NCBI RefSeq assembly: GCF_902498915.1
Contig: NZ_CABVLQ010000001.1
Length of the DNA stretch: 64,000 nt
Reading direction: 5' to 3' (one strand)
From: Escherichia ruysiae
GTDB taxonomy: Bacteria > Pseudomonadota > Gammaproteobacteria > Enterobacterales > Enterobacteriaceae
The notes beneath the pieces are model-generated. The model saw only the letters and a list, made by a program, of their open reading frames with translations, searched no databases and was not told where the DNA came from. Made by a program: the position numbers and the translations under genes. This document shows positions 28,648-37,917 of this stretch, one piece after another (positions within the stretch are counted from its first letter, which is position 1; every line of letters starts with the position of its first letter).

Positions 28648-29502
28648 ATGAAACAAAAAGTGGTTAGCATTGGCGACATCAACGTAGCAAATGACCTGCC
28701 GTTCGTGCTGTTTGGCGGTATGAACGTGCTGGAATCTCGCGATCTGGCGATGCGCATTTGCGAACACTACGTAACCGTGACCCAGAAACTGGGTATCCCT
28801 TACGTGTTCAAAGCCTCTTTTGACAAAGCCAACCGCTCCTCTATCCACTCTTATCGTGGACCGGGCCTGGAAGAAGGGATGAAAATCTTCCAGGAATTGA
28901 AGCAAACTTTTGGCGTGAAAATTATCACCGACGTTCACGAACCAAGCCAGGCACAGCCAGTTGCTGATGTTGTGGATGTGATCCAGTTACCGGCATTTCT
29001 CGCTCGTCAGACTGACCTGGTGGAAGCCATGGCGAAAACCGGTGCGGTAATTAACGTCAAAAAACCGCAGTTTGTCAGCCCGGGTCAGATGGGTAACATC
29101 GTTGATAAATTCAAAGAAGGCGGCAACGATAAAGTGATTCTTTGCGATCGCGGCGCTAACTTTGGCTATGACAACCTGGTTGTCGATATGCTGGGTTTCA
29201 GCATTATGAAGAAAGTGTCTGGTAACTCGCCGGTGATTTTCGACGTGACCCACGCACTGCAATGCCGCGATCCGTTTGGCGCAGCTTCCGGCGGTCGTCG
29301 TGCTCAGGTGGCTGAGCTGGCACGAGCCGGTATGGCGGTAGGTCTGGCGGGGCTGTTTATTGAAGCTCATCCGGATCCGGAACATGCGAAATGTGATGGC
29401 CCATCCGCGCTGCCGCTGGCTAAACTGGAACCGTTCCTCAAGCAGATGAAAGCGATTGATGATCTGGTGAAAGGTTTCGAAGAACTGGATACCAGCAAGT
29501 AA
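28648..29502 (+). CDS. kdsA: 3-deoxy-D-manno-octulosonate 8-phosphate synthase
   Basis: 284 residues. PEP and arabinose-5-phosphate condense to Kdo8P, the precursor of the LPS inner core. Family motifs: FKASFDKANRSSIHSYRGPG near residue 55-74, and CDRGANFGYDNLVVDM. It is the metal-independent type, with Asn in the KKPQF/NVKKPQ region. It ends the operon, 148 bp before the first ldr gene, which is in the opposite direction. Confidence 0.97.
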   Translation: MKQKVVSIGDINVANDLPFVLFGGMNVLESRDLAMRICEHYVTVTQKLGIPYVFKASFDKANRSSIHSYRGPGLEEGMKIFQELKQTFGVKIITDVHEPSQAQPVADVVDVIQLPAFLARQTDLVEAMAKTGAVINVKKPQFVSPGQMGNIVDKFKEGGNDKVILCDRGANFGYDNLVVDMLGFSIMKKVSGNSPVIFDVTHALQCRDPFGAASGGRRAQVAELARAGMAVGLAGLFIEAHPDPEHAKCDGPSALPLAKLEPFLKQMKAIDDLVKGFEELDTSK

Positions 29503-29569
29503 TCTTTTTTGCTTGAAAAATAAAGTATTAGCGTTCTGCGTTAAGACTTTTTTCATGGGTGCCAGATAC

Positions 29570-29601
29570 AAAAAAGGCCGCAGGCTGTTACCCCTGCGGC
29601 C
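29570..29601 (-). terminator. Terminator of ldr copy 1
   Basis: On the minus strand GGCCGCAGG ... CCTGCGGCC (9 bp) followed by six T. Confidence 0.85.
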
Positions 29602-29650
29602 GGTTTCGGGCGCATATTGCCATCACGGCAGCCTGACGCCCGTATTCGCC

Positions 29651-29758
29651 TTACTTCCGGTTACGCCACCAGCTGACAATCGCTGCGGTAATAATTCCCG
29701 CCAGGATCGGTGCTGCCAGGTCGTGCCAGAAAGTCATGGCAAACTGCGCGAGCGTCAT
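29651..29758 (-). CDS. ldrA: Type I toxin Ldr, copy 1
   Basis: A 35-residue hydrophobic peptide starting MTLAQFAMTFWHDLAAPILA and ending SWWRNRK. The Ldr family inserts in the inner membrane, and overexpression stops growth. Reading direction, terminator and antisense RNA are all present, so the unit looks functional. Which K-12 paralogue (ldrA, ldrB, ldrC) it corresponds to is uncertain because one copy is missing here. Position 9 is Thr; the second copy has Ile. Confidence 0.88.
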   Translation of the reverse strand: MTLAQFAMTFWHDLAAPILAGIITAAIVSWWRNRK

Positions 29759-29805
29759 ATAGCCGCCTTGTTGTAATGACAACATTTTGCGGCTATCCTT
29801 GAATT

Positions 29806-29872
29806 GTTCTGGTTCAAGATTAGCCCCCGTTCTGTTGTCAGGTTGTACCTCTCAACGTGCGGGGGTTTTCTC
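29806..29872 (+). ncRNA. rdlA: Rdl antisense RNA, copy 1
   Basis: About 67 nt opposite the ldr leader. It ends in an intrinsic terminator with CCCCCG pairing with CGGGGG, then TTTTC. It matches the known Rdl antitoxin RNAs, which block ldr translation. The 5' end is placed by analogy. Confidence 0.75.
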
Positions 29873-30104
29873 TTTCCAGCAACCAATGCCACCAGGGATA
29901 AAGCCCCCGCAACATTGCGCCTCACCGGATAACGCCGGCTTGGTGTGGATTCTATATCTCAAGTGTTCTTCACTTCACCCCAGGAATGTTCGTAATGCAG
30001 TATGCATTCCGGCTTTTTATTAGCTGTTGCAACTGTTTCATGAATGCTCTGGTTGATGCTCCCAGGTTGGGTTAACGGTGTCTACTTCTGAAAGAGATAA
30101 ATAC

Positions 30105-30136
30105 AAAAAAGGCCACAGGCTGTTACCCCTGCGGCC
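30105..30136 (-). terminator. Terminator of ldr copy 2
   Basis: The same hairpin as in copy 1; on the minus strand GGCCGCAGG pairs with CCTGTGGCC through one G-U, followed by six T. Confidence 0.8.
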
Positions 30137-30185
30137 GGTTTCGGGCGCATATTGCCATCACGGCAGCCTGACGCCCGTATTCGCC

Positions 30186-30293
30186 TTACTTCCGGTTACG
30201 CCACCAGCTGACAATCGCTGCGGTAATAATTCCCGCCAGGATCGGTGCTGCCAGGTCGTGCCAGAAAATCATGGCAAACTGCGCGAGCGTCAT
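30186..30293 (-). CDS. ldrB: Type I toxin Ldr, copy 2
   Basis: 35 residues, MTLAQFAMIFWHDLAAPILA to SWWRNRK, identical to copy 1 except Ile9. It is predicted to be a single membrane helix with a basic tail. Its own rdl antisense RNA lies opposite the leader. The paralogue letter is tentative. Confidence 0.88.
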   Translation of the reverse strand: MTLAQFAMIFWHDLAAPILAGIITAAIVSWWRNRK

Positions 30294-30699
30294 ATAGCCG
30301 CCTTGTTGTAATGACAACATTTTGCGGCTATTCTTGAATTGTTGATGGTTCAAGATTAGCCCCCGTTCTGTTGTCAGGTTTTACCTCTCAACGTGCGGGG
30401 GTTTTCTCTTTCCAGCAACCAATGCCACCAGGGATAAAGCCCCCGCAACATTGCGCCTCACCGGATAACGCCGGCTTGGTGTGGATACTATGTCTCAAGC
30501 CTTCTTTACTTCACCACTGAAACGTTCGTAATGAAGAGTACATTCCAGCTTTTCATCAACTGTTGCAGTGCTTTCTTGCATGTTGTGGTGCAGGCTCGCA
30601 ATTATGTCTGACGAATTGTTCAGAATAACTGAAGAAAGGAACCGGGCAGGTATTTTTATTATCTCCCCCAGCTTCCGCTGCCAGGGGGAGATATCAGTG
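30294..30699. other. Region between ldr copy 2 and chaA
   Basis: The left half is LDR leader and tail. After about 30590 the sequence is unique. Near 30663-30690 an inverted repeat, CTCCCCCAGC ... CCAGGGGGAG, sits just past the chaA stop and probably ends chaA transcription (minus strand). I see no gene in the remainder. Confidence 0.55.
30341..30410 (+). ncRNA. rdlB: Rdl antisense RNA, copy 2
   Basis: Corresponds to the copy 1 Rdl with the same terminator hairpin. One base is inserted near its 5' end and GTTTT replaces GTTGT in the loop region. Confidence 0.72.
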
Positions 30700-31800
30700 T
30701 CAGGCAAATATTGTCATCAAATAGGCGGCAAAGAGAGCCAGATGTGCCGCGCCGTTGAGTACGTTAGTACGTCCGGTGGAGAAGGAGATATGGCACAGCA
30801 CCAAAGAGGCTACCATCACCACCATTTCTGGCGCACCAAGCGCAAACTGCAATTCATTGCCTGTCATAAAGGCGATCAGCGTGACGACAGGTACGGTAAG
30901 TGAAATGGTTGCTAACACCGAACCAAAGAACAGATTCATCGCGCGCTGGACCTGGTTGTTTAATACCGCTTTTAACGCCCCTAAGCCTTCCGGCGAAAGA
31001 ATCAATAGCGCCACCAGGAAACCGGTAAAGGCCACCGGAGCATTCATGCTGGTGAGCAGTGTTTCCAGCGGACTGGCGTTCATTTTGGTAACCGCTATCA
31101 CCGCAATTAAATGGATAATCAACCAGACGGCATGCCACAGGCTGCTATGGGCAGACGGTTTACCATGGTGCGGATCGTCATCATCACTGTCATCTTCATG
31201 TTCATAGACAAACAGACTCTGATGCGTTTTGGTCTGAATTAGCAAAAATACGCCGTACATTGCTGCGGAAATTAATGCCACCAGCAACGCCTGACCAGTT
31301 GAAAAATTCGCCGCAGGCAGAGCCATCGGGAATACCAGCACAATAATTGCCAATGGAAACAGGGCGATTAAATACTGTTTAATACCAAACAGATTCATAT
31401 ATTGGGTGGCAAATTTGCGCCCGCCCAACAGTAATGAAAAACCAACCAGTCCACCAGTAACAATCATAATGATTGAATAGAGTGTATCTCGCATTAACGT
31501 CGGCGCCGCATCGCCGGTCGCCATTAAGGCTGATATCAAACTGACTTCAAGAATAACCACGGAAAGGCTAAGAATAAGAGAGCCATAAGGTTCCCCCAGT
31601 CGATGGGCTAATACGTCCGCATGACGGACAACACTAAAGGCGCTGCTTAAAATACCAATAAGCGCAAGAAGATTGATGCCTATGACCACTGGTAGTGTTT
31701 GACTGCTTCCCCACAGGAACAGCACTACCAGCGCCAGAACCGGGAAAATAAGCGAGGTCTCCTTGTGGCGGGTTTTTACCGCCTCGTGAGCATTTGTCAT
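30700..31800 (-). CDS. chaA: Na+(K+, Ca2+)/H+ antiporter ChaA
   Basis: 366 residues, about 11 membrane helices, CaCA family. An acidic cytoplasmic loop (YEHEDDSDDDDPHHG, about 195-210) separates the two halves, typical of ChaA, and may sense cations. The two alpha-repeat motifs are around VVILEVSLISALMATGDAAP and LLILSPEGLGALKAVLNNQ. It extrudes sodium and potassium at alkaline pH. It is divergent from chaB-chaC. Confidence 0.95.
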   Translation of the reverse strand: MTNAHEAVKTRHKETSLIFPVLALVVLFLWGSSQTLPVVIGINLLALIGILSSAFSVVRHADVLAHRLGEPYGSLILSLSVVILEVSLISALMATGDAAPTLMRDTLYSIIMIVTGGLVGFSLLLGGRKFATQYMNLFGIKQYLIALFPLAIIVLVFPMALPAANFSTGQALLVALISAAMYGVFLLIQTKTHQSLFVYEHEDDSDDDDPHHGKPSAHSSLWHAVWLIIHLIAVIAVTKMNASPLETLLTSMNAPVAFTGFLVALLILSPEGLGALKAVLNNQVQRAMNLFFGSVLATISLTVPVVTLIAFMTGNELQFALGAPEMVVMVASLVLCHISFSTGRTNVLNGAAHLALFAAYLMTIFA

Positions 31801-32068
31801 TATGGTTATCCTTTGCAGATGAATTTGTCGAAAATGTAATAAATAGGCAGAAAAAATAACAGAAAGTGTCTGGATATCGGTAACATTTTACGAAATTTTA
31901 CCCCGCTGTCGCTTTTTTACTCTTTGGGGTATAAAAATAATCAACGTGTTTAGACAATGTTTGTATTAGCACCTCTTAAGAAGAGTCTGACGTGAAAAGT
32001 CTTATATGCTGGCAAGCGTGGATATTGTTGACCACACTTAAAGTTCACCTTTAAAAAAGGAGTCAACA

Positions 32069-32299
32069 ATGCCGTATAAAACAAAAAGCGATCTGCCGGA
32101 AAATGTAAAACACGTTCTACCGTCCCATGCCCAGGATATCTATAAAGAGGCATTCAACAGCGCCTGGGATCAATATAAAGATAAAGAAGATCGGCGTGAT
32201 GATGCCAGTCGGGAGGAGACAGCGCATAAAGTGGCCTGGGCAGCAGTGAAACATGAATATGCTAAAGGAAGTGATGATAAATGGCATAAAAAGTTATAA
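32069..32299 (+). CDS. chaB: ChaB, putative cation transport regulator
   Basis: 76 residues, small, charged and soluble, starting MPYKTKSDLPENVKHVLPSH. AAGGAG precedes the ATG. The ChaB fold is known structurally but the regulatory role suggested by the locus name is weakly supported. It lies between the divergent chaA and the collinear chaC. Confidence 0.92.
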   Translation: MPYKTKSDLPENVKHVLPSHAQDIYKEAFNSAWDQYKDKEDRRDDASREETAHKVAWAAVKHEYAKGSDDKWHKKL

Positions 32300-32456
32300 C
32301 TCCCGGTGATGAGTTAAAGCTATTCGTGCGGCGTCGCCTTGCAAGTGGTCTGCAGATTGCATATTGTCCCGGTAATGGTTCCAAAATGAGCAGTAAAAAT
32401 GTCTGGAAGACACCAAAAAGTTGTCGCAGGGAAGTATGCAGTGGCGGAGGTATAAG

Positions 32457-33152
32457 GTGATAACGCGGGATTTCTTGATGAATGCCGATTGTAAAACGGC
32501 ATTTGGCACTATTGAAGAATCACTCTTATGGTCGGCAGAACAGCGGGCAGCCTCGCTGGCAGCTACGCTGGCTTGTCGTCCTGATGAGGGGGCGGTGTGG
32601 ATCTTCGGTTATGGATCGTTGATGTGGAATCCGGCGCTGGAGTTTATCGAGTCCTGTACCGGTACGCTGGTTGGGTGGCACCGGGCGTTCTGTCTGCGTC
32701 TGACCGCCGGAAGGGGGACGGCACACCAGCCGGGAAGAATGCTTGCTCTGAAAGAGGGCGGCCGCACCACGGGAGTGGCGTATCGCTTGCCGGAAGAGAC
32801 GCTGGAGCAGGAACTGACCTTGCTGTGGAAGCGGGAGATGATTACCGGCTGCTACCTGCCAACCTGGTGTCAGCTTGATCTTGATGACGGGCGCACAGTC
32901 AACGCGCTGGTGTTTATTATGGACCCGCGCCATCCTGAATATGAGTCCGATACCCGAGCTCAGGTGATTGCTCCGTTGATTGCTGCGGCGAGTGGTCCAC
33001 TTGGAACCAATGCGCAGTATTTATTTTCTCTGGAACAAGAGCTCAACAAACTGGGGATGCAGGATGACGGGCTGAATGATTTACTGGTGTCGGTGAAAAA
33101 ACTGCTGGCGGAGAATTTCCCGGATGGTGTCTTACGGCCCGGTTTTGCCTGA
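32457..33152 (+). CDS. chaC: Glutathione-specific gamma-glutamylcyclotransferase ChaC
   Basis: 231 residues with the GTG at 32457, chosen because a full GGAGG (32446-32450) lies six bases upstream; the ATG at 32421 lacks such a site. The motif IFGYGSLMWNPALEF is the substrate-binding loop of the ChaC family, which cleaves glutathione to 5-oxoproline and Cys-Gly. It is cytoplasmic. It probably shares a transcript with chaB; the former idea of a cation transport role is based only on position. Confidence 0.93.
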   Translation: MITRDFLMNADCKTAFGTIEESLLWSAEQRAASLAATLACRPDEGAVWIFGYGSLMWNPALEFIESCTGTLVGWHRAFCLRLTAGRGTAHQPGRMLALKEGGRTTGVAYRLPEETLEQELTLLWKREMITGCYLPTWCQLDLDDGRTVNALVFIMDPRHPEYESDTRAQVIAPLIAAASGPLGTNAQYLFSLEQELNKLGMQDDGLNDLLVSVKKLLAENFPDGVLRPGFA

Positions 33153-33207
33153 TGAAACTGTTATCACAGCGGGGCGTTTCTGTAACCTTGAGCGCCCCAT
33201 ACTGCAA

Positions 33208-33561
33208 TTAAAACGTAAGCACTTTATCGGCAACCAGCGTCCATTGCGCCAGTTCGACCAGTGTGCCAATTTCAACTCCATCAATCAGCGGAAGTGGGCT
33301 GATACCGCGACCATCGGTGCAGGTTTTGCACAATTTCACAGGCACATTTTGTGCAGTGAGGATCTCCAGCATTTGCTGAATATTGTAGCCTTCCCCCGGT
33401 TTTTGTCCGCGTAATCCGGCAGTTACCGCATCAGACATCAGGAACAGACGCAGATCCAGGTTGCTCTCCTGTTCCCGTAGCGCAATGGCCAGCCGCAGGC
33501 TATTAAATAAGGATTCGCTCCCGTAGGGCGCGCCATTGGCAACGATCACGATTTTTTGCAT
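33208..33561 (-). CDS. ychN: DsrE-like protein YchN
   Basis: 117 residues, DsrE/DsrF-like fold. A conserved Cys lies in VKLCKTCTDGRG. The E. coli protein is a hexamer of known structure, related to sulfur-relay proteins; its partner is unknown. It is convergent with chaC and divergent from ychO. Confidence 0.92.
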   Translation of the reverse strand: MQKIVIVANGAPYGSESLFNSLRLAIALREQESNLDLRLFLMSDAVTAGLRGQKPGEGYNIQQMLEILTAQNVPVKLCKTCTDGRGISPLPLIDGVEIGTLVELAQWTLVADKVLTF

Positions 33562-33744
33562 TACTCACTCCTGTATTCAGATAATTAGATTTTCGACTTC
33601 TATCTTACTGCTTTTACGCTGTCTGACCAATTTGCCACATTTTTAGGATTTTCCATAAAGCATGAGAAAGTACGAGAAAAGTTACCAGTAATCGTTATTC
33701 TATAAAGTAATGGGTGTTCATTTTTACCGGAAATTACTGACGTT

Positions 33745-35139
33745 TTGAGCCGTATCGTCTCTCGTGTTACCCCACTTTATTTACTCTTGCTGCTGGCAGG
33801 CGGTATAGCTAGCGCACAGCCATCCGTTGAGCAGCAATCGGTAAATCCTTTTGATAACGATAAGGATGGTCTGCCGGACTTAGGAATGGCACCGGAAAAT
33901 CATGACGGTGAAAAACACTTCGCCGAAATCGTGAAAGATTTTGGTGAAACCAGTATGACTGATAACGGTCAGGATACAGGCGAACAGGCAAAAGCCTTTG
34001 CGCTGGGAAAAGTTCGTGATGCGCTCAGTCAGCAGGTTAATCAACATGTGGAATCGTGGCTTTCGCCGTGGGGGAACGCCAGTGTTGACGTCAAAGTGGA
34101 TAACGAAGGGCATTTCACCGGCAGCCGGGGGAGCTGGTTTGTACCGTTGCAGGATAACGAGCGTTATCTTACATGGAGCCAACTTGGGCTCACCCAGCAG
34201 GACGATGGTCTGGTAAGTAACCTTGGCATTGGTCAACGCTGGAGGCATGGCACATGGTTGATGGGATACAACACGTTTTATGACAACTTGTTAGATGAAA
34301 ATCTTCAGCGGGCAGGGTTTGGCGCTGAAGCATGGGGAGAATATCTACGCTTGTCGGCAAATTATTACCAGCCTTTTGCCTCATGGCATGAACAGACTGC
34401 CTCGCTCGAGCAGCGTATGGCGCGTGGTTATGATCTGACTGCCCGGATGCGAATGCCGTTTTACCAGCATCTCAACACCAGTGTCAGCCTCGAACAATAT
34501 TTTGGTCAGCGTGTCGATCTGTTTAATTCTGGCACGGGTTACCATAATCCTGTCGCCATGAGTCTGGGGCTTAATTACACCCCTGTTCCACTCGTTACTA
34601 TGACCGCTCAGCATAAACAAGGCGAAAGTGGAGAAAGCCAAAATAATCTCGGGCTGAATATTAACTACCGCTTTGGGGTGCCACTAAACAAACAACTTTC
34701 TGCTGGCGAAGTTGCTGAGAGTCAGTCGTTGCGCGGCAGTCGCTATGACAATCCGCAGCGGAATAATCTGCCGGTCATTGAGTATCATCAGCGTAAAACC
34801 TTAACGGTATTTCTGGCGACGCCCCCCTGGGATCTTAAACCTGGTGAAACGGTGCCGCTGAAATTACAAATCCACAGTCGTTACGGTATTCGACAATTGA
34901 TCTGGCAAGGGGATACACAGATGTTAAGTCTGACATCGGGAGCCACAGCCAATAGTGCGGATGGCTGGACGCTGATCGTGCCGGACTGGCAAAGTGGAGA
35001 AGAGGCGACCAATCGATGGCGCTTGTCGGTGGTGGTGGAAGATAACCAGGGACAGCGTGTCTCTTCCAATGAGATCACGCTAACGCTTGCCGAACCTTTC
35101 GATGAAATGGCAAAGGACGAACTGCGCTGGGAACCATAA
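33745..35139 (+). CDS. ychO: Invasin/intimin-like outer-membrane protein YchO
   Basis: 464 residues with a TTG start at 33745. The signal peptide is about residues 1-24 (YLLLLLAGGIASA). An inverse autotransporter beta-domain (about 85-320) carries motifs such as NTFYDNLLDENLQRAGFGAE and LSANYYQP, followed by a single Ig-like domain (about 345-450). Unlike intimin it has no long passenger. In E. coli ychO has been linked to adhesion and biofilm traits. The N-terminal 30 residues differ more from K-12 than the rest. Confidence 0.9.
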   Translation: MSRIVSRVTPLYLLLLLAGGIASAQPSVEQQSVNPFDNDKDGLPDLGMAPENHDGEKHFAEIVKDFGETSMTDNGQDTGEQAKAFALGKVRDALSQQVNQHVESWLSPWGNASVDVKVDNEGHFTGSRGSWFVPLQDNERYLTWSQLGLTQQDDGLVSNLGIGQRWRHGTWLMGYNTFYDNLLDENLQRAGFGAEAWGEYLRLSANYYQPFASWHEQTASLEQRMARGYDLTARMRMPFYQHLNTSVSLEQYFGQRVDLFNSGTGYHNPVAMSLGLNYTPVPLVTMTAQHKQGESGESQNNLGLNINYRFGVPLNKQLSAGEVAESQSLRGSRYDNPQRNNLPVIEYHQRKTLTVFLATPPWDLKPGETVPLKLQIHSRYGIRQLIWQGDTQMLSLTSGATANSADGWTLIVPDWQSGEEATNRWRLSVVVEDNQGQRVSSNEITLTLAEPFDEMAKDELRWEP

Positions 35140-35790
35140 TCAGAAAATACGTTCCTGATGCACCCATACTGCGGCTTCCACACGAGATTTAAGCTTCATT
35201 TTTTTCAGCATGTGCTTCACGTGCACTTTGACCGTGCTTTCAGTGATGTCCAGGCGACGGGCGATCATCTTATTCGGTAAGCCCTGAGCAATCAGTTTCA
35301 GAATATCGCGCTCGCGCGGCGTTAACTGGTTGACGTCGCGTTCAGTCGTGGCGCGGTTAGCACGCAGGCTGGCGGCCAGAACAGGGGTTAACGCCTCGCT
35401 TAATACCATTTCGCCAGCTGCAGCCTGGTGCAACGCTTTTAACAGATCTTCCGGCTCCATATCTTTTAACAGATAGCCATCTGCGCCGCGTTTCAGCGCG
35501 GTGACGACGTCCTCTTCATGGTTCGAGACGCTGAATACCACAATGCGGCCGGATAAAGATTTTTCGCGCAGTTTATCCAGCGTTTCCAGACCGTTCATGC
35601 CGGGCATATTCAGATCAAGCAGAATCAGATCAGGATCGAGAGATTCCGCAAGTAAAATACCCTGCTCGCCATTGCTCGCTTCGCCAACCACAGTGATATC
35701 GGGGGCCATGCTGATAAGCTGTTTTACGCCAGTTCGCAGCATCGGGTGATCGTCGATCAGCAGGATAGTAGCCGGTTCCTGATTACTCAT
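35140..35790 (-). CDS. narL: Nitrate/nitrite response regulator NarL
   Basis: 216 residues from the ATG at 35790, preceded by AAGGAGATATCC. A receiver domain (about 1-125, phospho-Asp in DLILLDLNMPGMNG, D59) is joined to a LuxR-type HTH (LTPRERDILKLIAQGLPNKM). It overlaps the end of narX by 8 bp. Phospho-NarL activates narK and narGHJI next door, where its heptamers are readable, and represses adhE. Confidence 0.97.
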   Translation of the reverse strand: MSNQEPATILLIDDHPMLRTGVKQLISMAPDITVVGEASNGEQGILLAESLDPDLILLDLNMPGMNGLETLDKLREKSLSGRIVVFSVSNHEEDVVTALKRGADGYLLKDMEPEDLLKALHQAAAGEMVLSEALTPVLAASLRANRATTERDVNQLTPRERDILKLIAQGLPNKMIARRLDITESTVKVHVKHMLKKMKLKSRVEAAVWVHQERIF

Positions 35791-37579
35791 GGATATCTCC
35801 TTGGACGTCTGTGAAAGTTTTTTCGGGAATAAAAGTGACCACCACTTCGGTGCCACCTGATTCACGACGGCGGACGCGACAGTCGCCACGCAGACTTTGC
35901 GCACGGTCACGCATAATTATCATGCCGTAGTGATTGCTGCGGATGGCATTTTCAGGCACCCCGCAGCCGTTATCCTGGACGGTCAGTTTGACCTGATTAT
36001 CGTTTTGCGCCACCGTCACAACGACCTCGCTCGCTTGCGAATGTTTGAGGGCGTTACTTAATGCCTCACGGGCAATTTGCAACAGATGGATTGCCTGATG
36101 CGAGGGCACCAGACGCGGTGGCAACTGGTAATCCAGCTTCACCGGGAAGCCAAATTTGGCGCTGTACTCTTCACAACTTGCCTCCAGTGCCGGGCGTAAT
36201 CCCGGTTCTGTGAGCTGCAAACGGAATGTGGTGAGCAACTCACGCAACTGCGCCCATGACGCATTCAGTTCGTTACGGATCTGGCTTAACAGTTCGCGGC
36301 TGCTTTCTGGCAGTGCGTCGCCTTGCATCTGTAAACAACTCACCTGCATCTTCATACAAGAGAGAGATTGGGCAATAGAATCATGTAGTTCGCGCGCAAT
36401 GGTGGCACGCTCTTCCATCACGATCAACTGCTGCTGGCGTTCCTGATGGCGATCCAACGCCAGAGTGGCGGTTAATTGTTCAACCAGCGTATCCACCAGT
36501 TGCTGTTGATCATGGCTCAGATGGCGCCCCTGAGGCAGGGTCGCCAGCAAAATGCCGTACTGCATATGGGAATCTGCCAGTCGCCATTTCAGGGTAGTGC
36601 CGCGATCACCAACGGGTAATACCCCGCGTGGGCAGAGTTGGCAGCCTTTGTCGTCGCAGGTCATATCCGGCTGGCAGGTGAACTCCTGATGATTCTCTTC
36701 ATCTTCAGTGTCATATACACGCAGTTCGATATCACGCAGCAGGGTTAAATTTTGCAATCCGTTGAGTACAGGTGACAGGCGTTCACACAGTGGGGCGCGA
36801 GAATGCAAACGACGGTTAGCCTGCCACAAAAACGAGAGTATTTGATTTTTATGCTCCAGCCCGGCGGTTTTCTCCTGTACCCGATGCTCAAGTACGGCAT
36901 AACTCTCCGCCAGTTCCGCAGACATATTGTTCAGTGCCGTTCCGAGCATTGCCATTTCGTTGCGCCCGCTGATATTCGCCCGCTGGGTAAAATCGCGATG
37001 GCTGACGGCACTCGCCATCGCCAGCAATTGCCGCCACGGCTGTAGCAGCCGTGCCCGCAGCCATATGATGGTAAATACCAGCAGAAGTGCCATAAACACA
37101 GCCATCACCCGATGAACCAGTACGACCGTCTCAATGCGCATTTCTGTGGTGCGGTCAAAACCAGACACCAACTGATCAAGCCCGGCGACAAACTGGCTGA
37201 CGTCAGCCGACACCGTTTCGCGGCTTTGTGCGTGTAGCAGCGCAGGAATCAGCTCATGGCGCCAGTAATCCTGCAACCCCTGTAATTGCGCCAGTTGCCC
37301 GTCTCGTTCTGCTGCTCGAGTTAATTCGGTGCTAAATGCCGTTTGTTCCATCTCTTTGATTAAGGGCTTGTCTTTCTCGCTTAATGGTACTGCCGCCAGT
37401 AGCCGGTAAGTTTGCATACGCAGCGATCCCGCTTTGTTAATAGCATGGGCGCTGCCCTGAACGCCTTGTACCAGCCAGCCAGAAACCGCCATCCCCGCCA
37501 GTCCAATAGCGGTAGAAAGCAAAACAATAAGCGCAACCTGATTAACCAGGGTGAGCGGAGAGAGACAACGTTTAAGCAT
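35783..37579 (-). CDS. narX: Nitrate/nitrite sensor histidine kinase NarX
   Basis: 598 residues from the ATG at 37579. Helix 1 (about 15-37), a periplasmic nitrate-sensing domain with the P-box (about 42-60), helix 2 (about 152-174), HAMP, a cysteine cluster (CQPDMTCDDKGCQLC), then HPK7-type dimerisation with phospho-His in IARELHDSIAQSLS (H399) and an ATPase domain with DNGCGVP. The gene order narX-narL is that of the two-component operon. Confidence 0.97.
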   Translation of the reverse strand: MLKRCLSPLTLVNQVALIVLLSTAIGLAGMAVSGWLVQGVQGSAHAINKAGSLRMQTYRLLAAVPLSEKDKPLIKEMEQTAFSTELTRAAERDGQLAQLQGLQDYWRHELIPALLHAQSRETVSADVSQFVAGLDQLVSGFDRTTEMRIETVVLVHRVMAVFMALLLVFTIIWLRARLLQPWRQLLAMASAVSHRDFTQRANISGRNEMAMLGTALNNMSAELAESYAVLEHRVQEKTAGLEHKNQILSFLWQANRRLHSRAPLCERLSPVLNGLQNLTLLRDIELRVYDTEDEENHQEFTCQPDMTCDDKGCQLCPRGVLPVGDRGTTLKWRLADSHMQYGILLATLPQGRHLSHDQQQLVDTLVEQLTATLALDRHQERQQQLIVMEERATIARELHDSIAQSLSCMKMQVSCLQMQGDALPESSRELLSQIRNELNASWAQLRELLTTFRLQLTEPGLRPALEASCEEYSAKFGFPVKLDYQLPPRLVPSHQAIHLLQIAREALSNALKHSQASEVVVTVAQNDNQVKLTVQDNGCGVPENAIRSNHYGMIIMRDRAQSLRGDCRVRRRESGGTEVVVTFIPEKTFTDVQGDIHE

Positions 37580-37917
37580 GTAAACCTCTTCCTTCAGGCT
37601 TTGAATGAGCAATAACCTTAATGAATGTGACGATACATTCTGGAATGGCGTTATTCTCGGCTATTGGCTGAAGTATACCCATACCTGGAAAGAGTTACTC
37701 CTTATTTGCCGTGTGGTTAGTCGATTTACATCAGTAAGGGTAGGGATTTTACAGTACTGTGAAAAATCTCATAATTTTTATGAAATCTCCGTACTCACTA
37801 TGGGTAATCATAAATATCAATGATAGATAAAGTTATCTTATCGTTTGATTTACATCAAATTACCTTTGGCTACAGACACTAAGGTGGCAGACATCGAAAC
37901 GAGTATCAGAGGTGTCT
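37580..37917. promoter_or_regulatory. narX-narK divergent control region
   Basis: A 338-bp region without a gene. It contains a perfect FNR site (37845-37858), NarL heptamers TACCCAT (37676-37682), TACTCCT (37696-37702) and ATGGGTA (37800-37806, reverse), and a weaker FNR-like TCGAT-TTAC-ATCAG at 37721-37734 that may serve narX. A -10-like TAAGGT near 37880 fits a narK start about 41 bp past the FNR centre. Confidence 0.75.
37845..37858 (+). promoter_or_regulatory. FNR site of narK
   Basis: TTGAT-TTAC-ATCAA, exact to the FNR consensus TTGAT-N4-ATCAA. It is placed for class II activation of narK under anaerobiosis. Confidence 0.88.

Larger units (their letters stand above)
29566..30050. repeat. 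Long direct repeat (LDR), copy 1
   Basis: About 485 bp nearly identical to 30101-30586, with a period of 535-536 bp. Each copy contains an ldr terminator, an ldr ORF, an antisense rdl RNA and a GC-rich tail. The boundary is where similarity fades, so the right end is approximate. K-12 has three tandem copies here by my recollection. Confidence 0.88.
30101..30586. repeat. Long direct repeat (LDR), copy 2
   Basis: Second copy of the 535-bp-period repeat. Differences from copy 1 include a G-U wobble in the ldr terminator stem, Thr to Ile in the toxin, one inserted base before the rdl region, and increasing divergence after about 30490. Confidence 0.88.

Noticed and set aside
29513..30311. Plus-strand frames in the LDR repeats (KKGRRLLPLRPVSGAYCHHG...)
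   Set aside because: They read the antisense strand of the ldr unit through its terminator; repeated only because the DNA is repeated.
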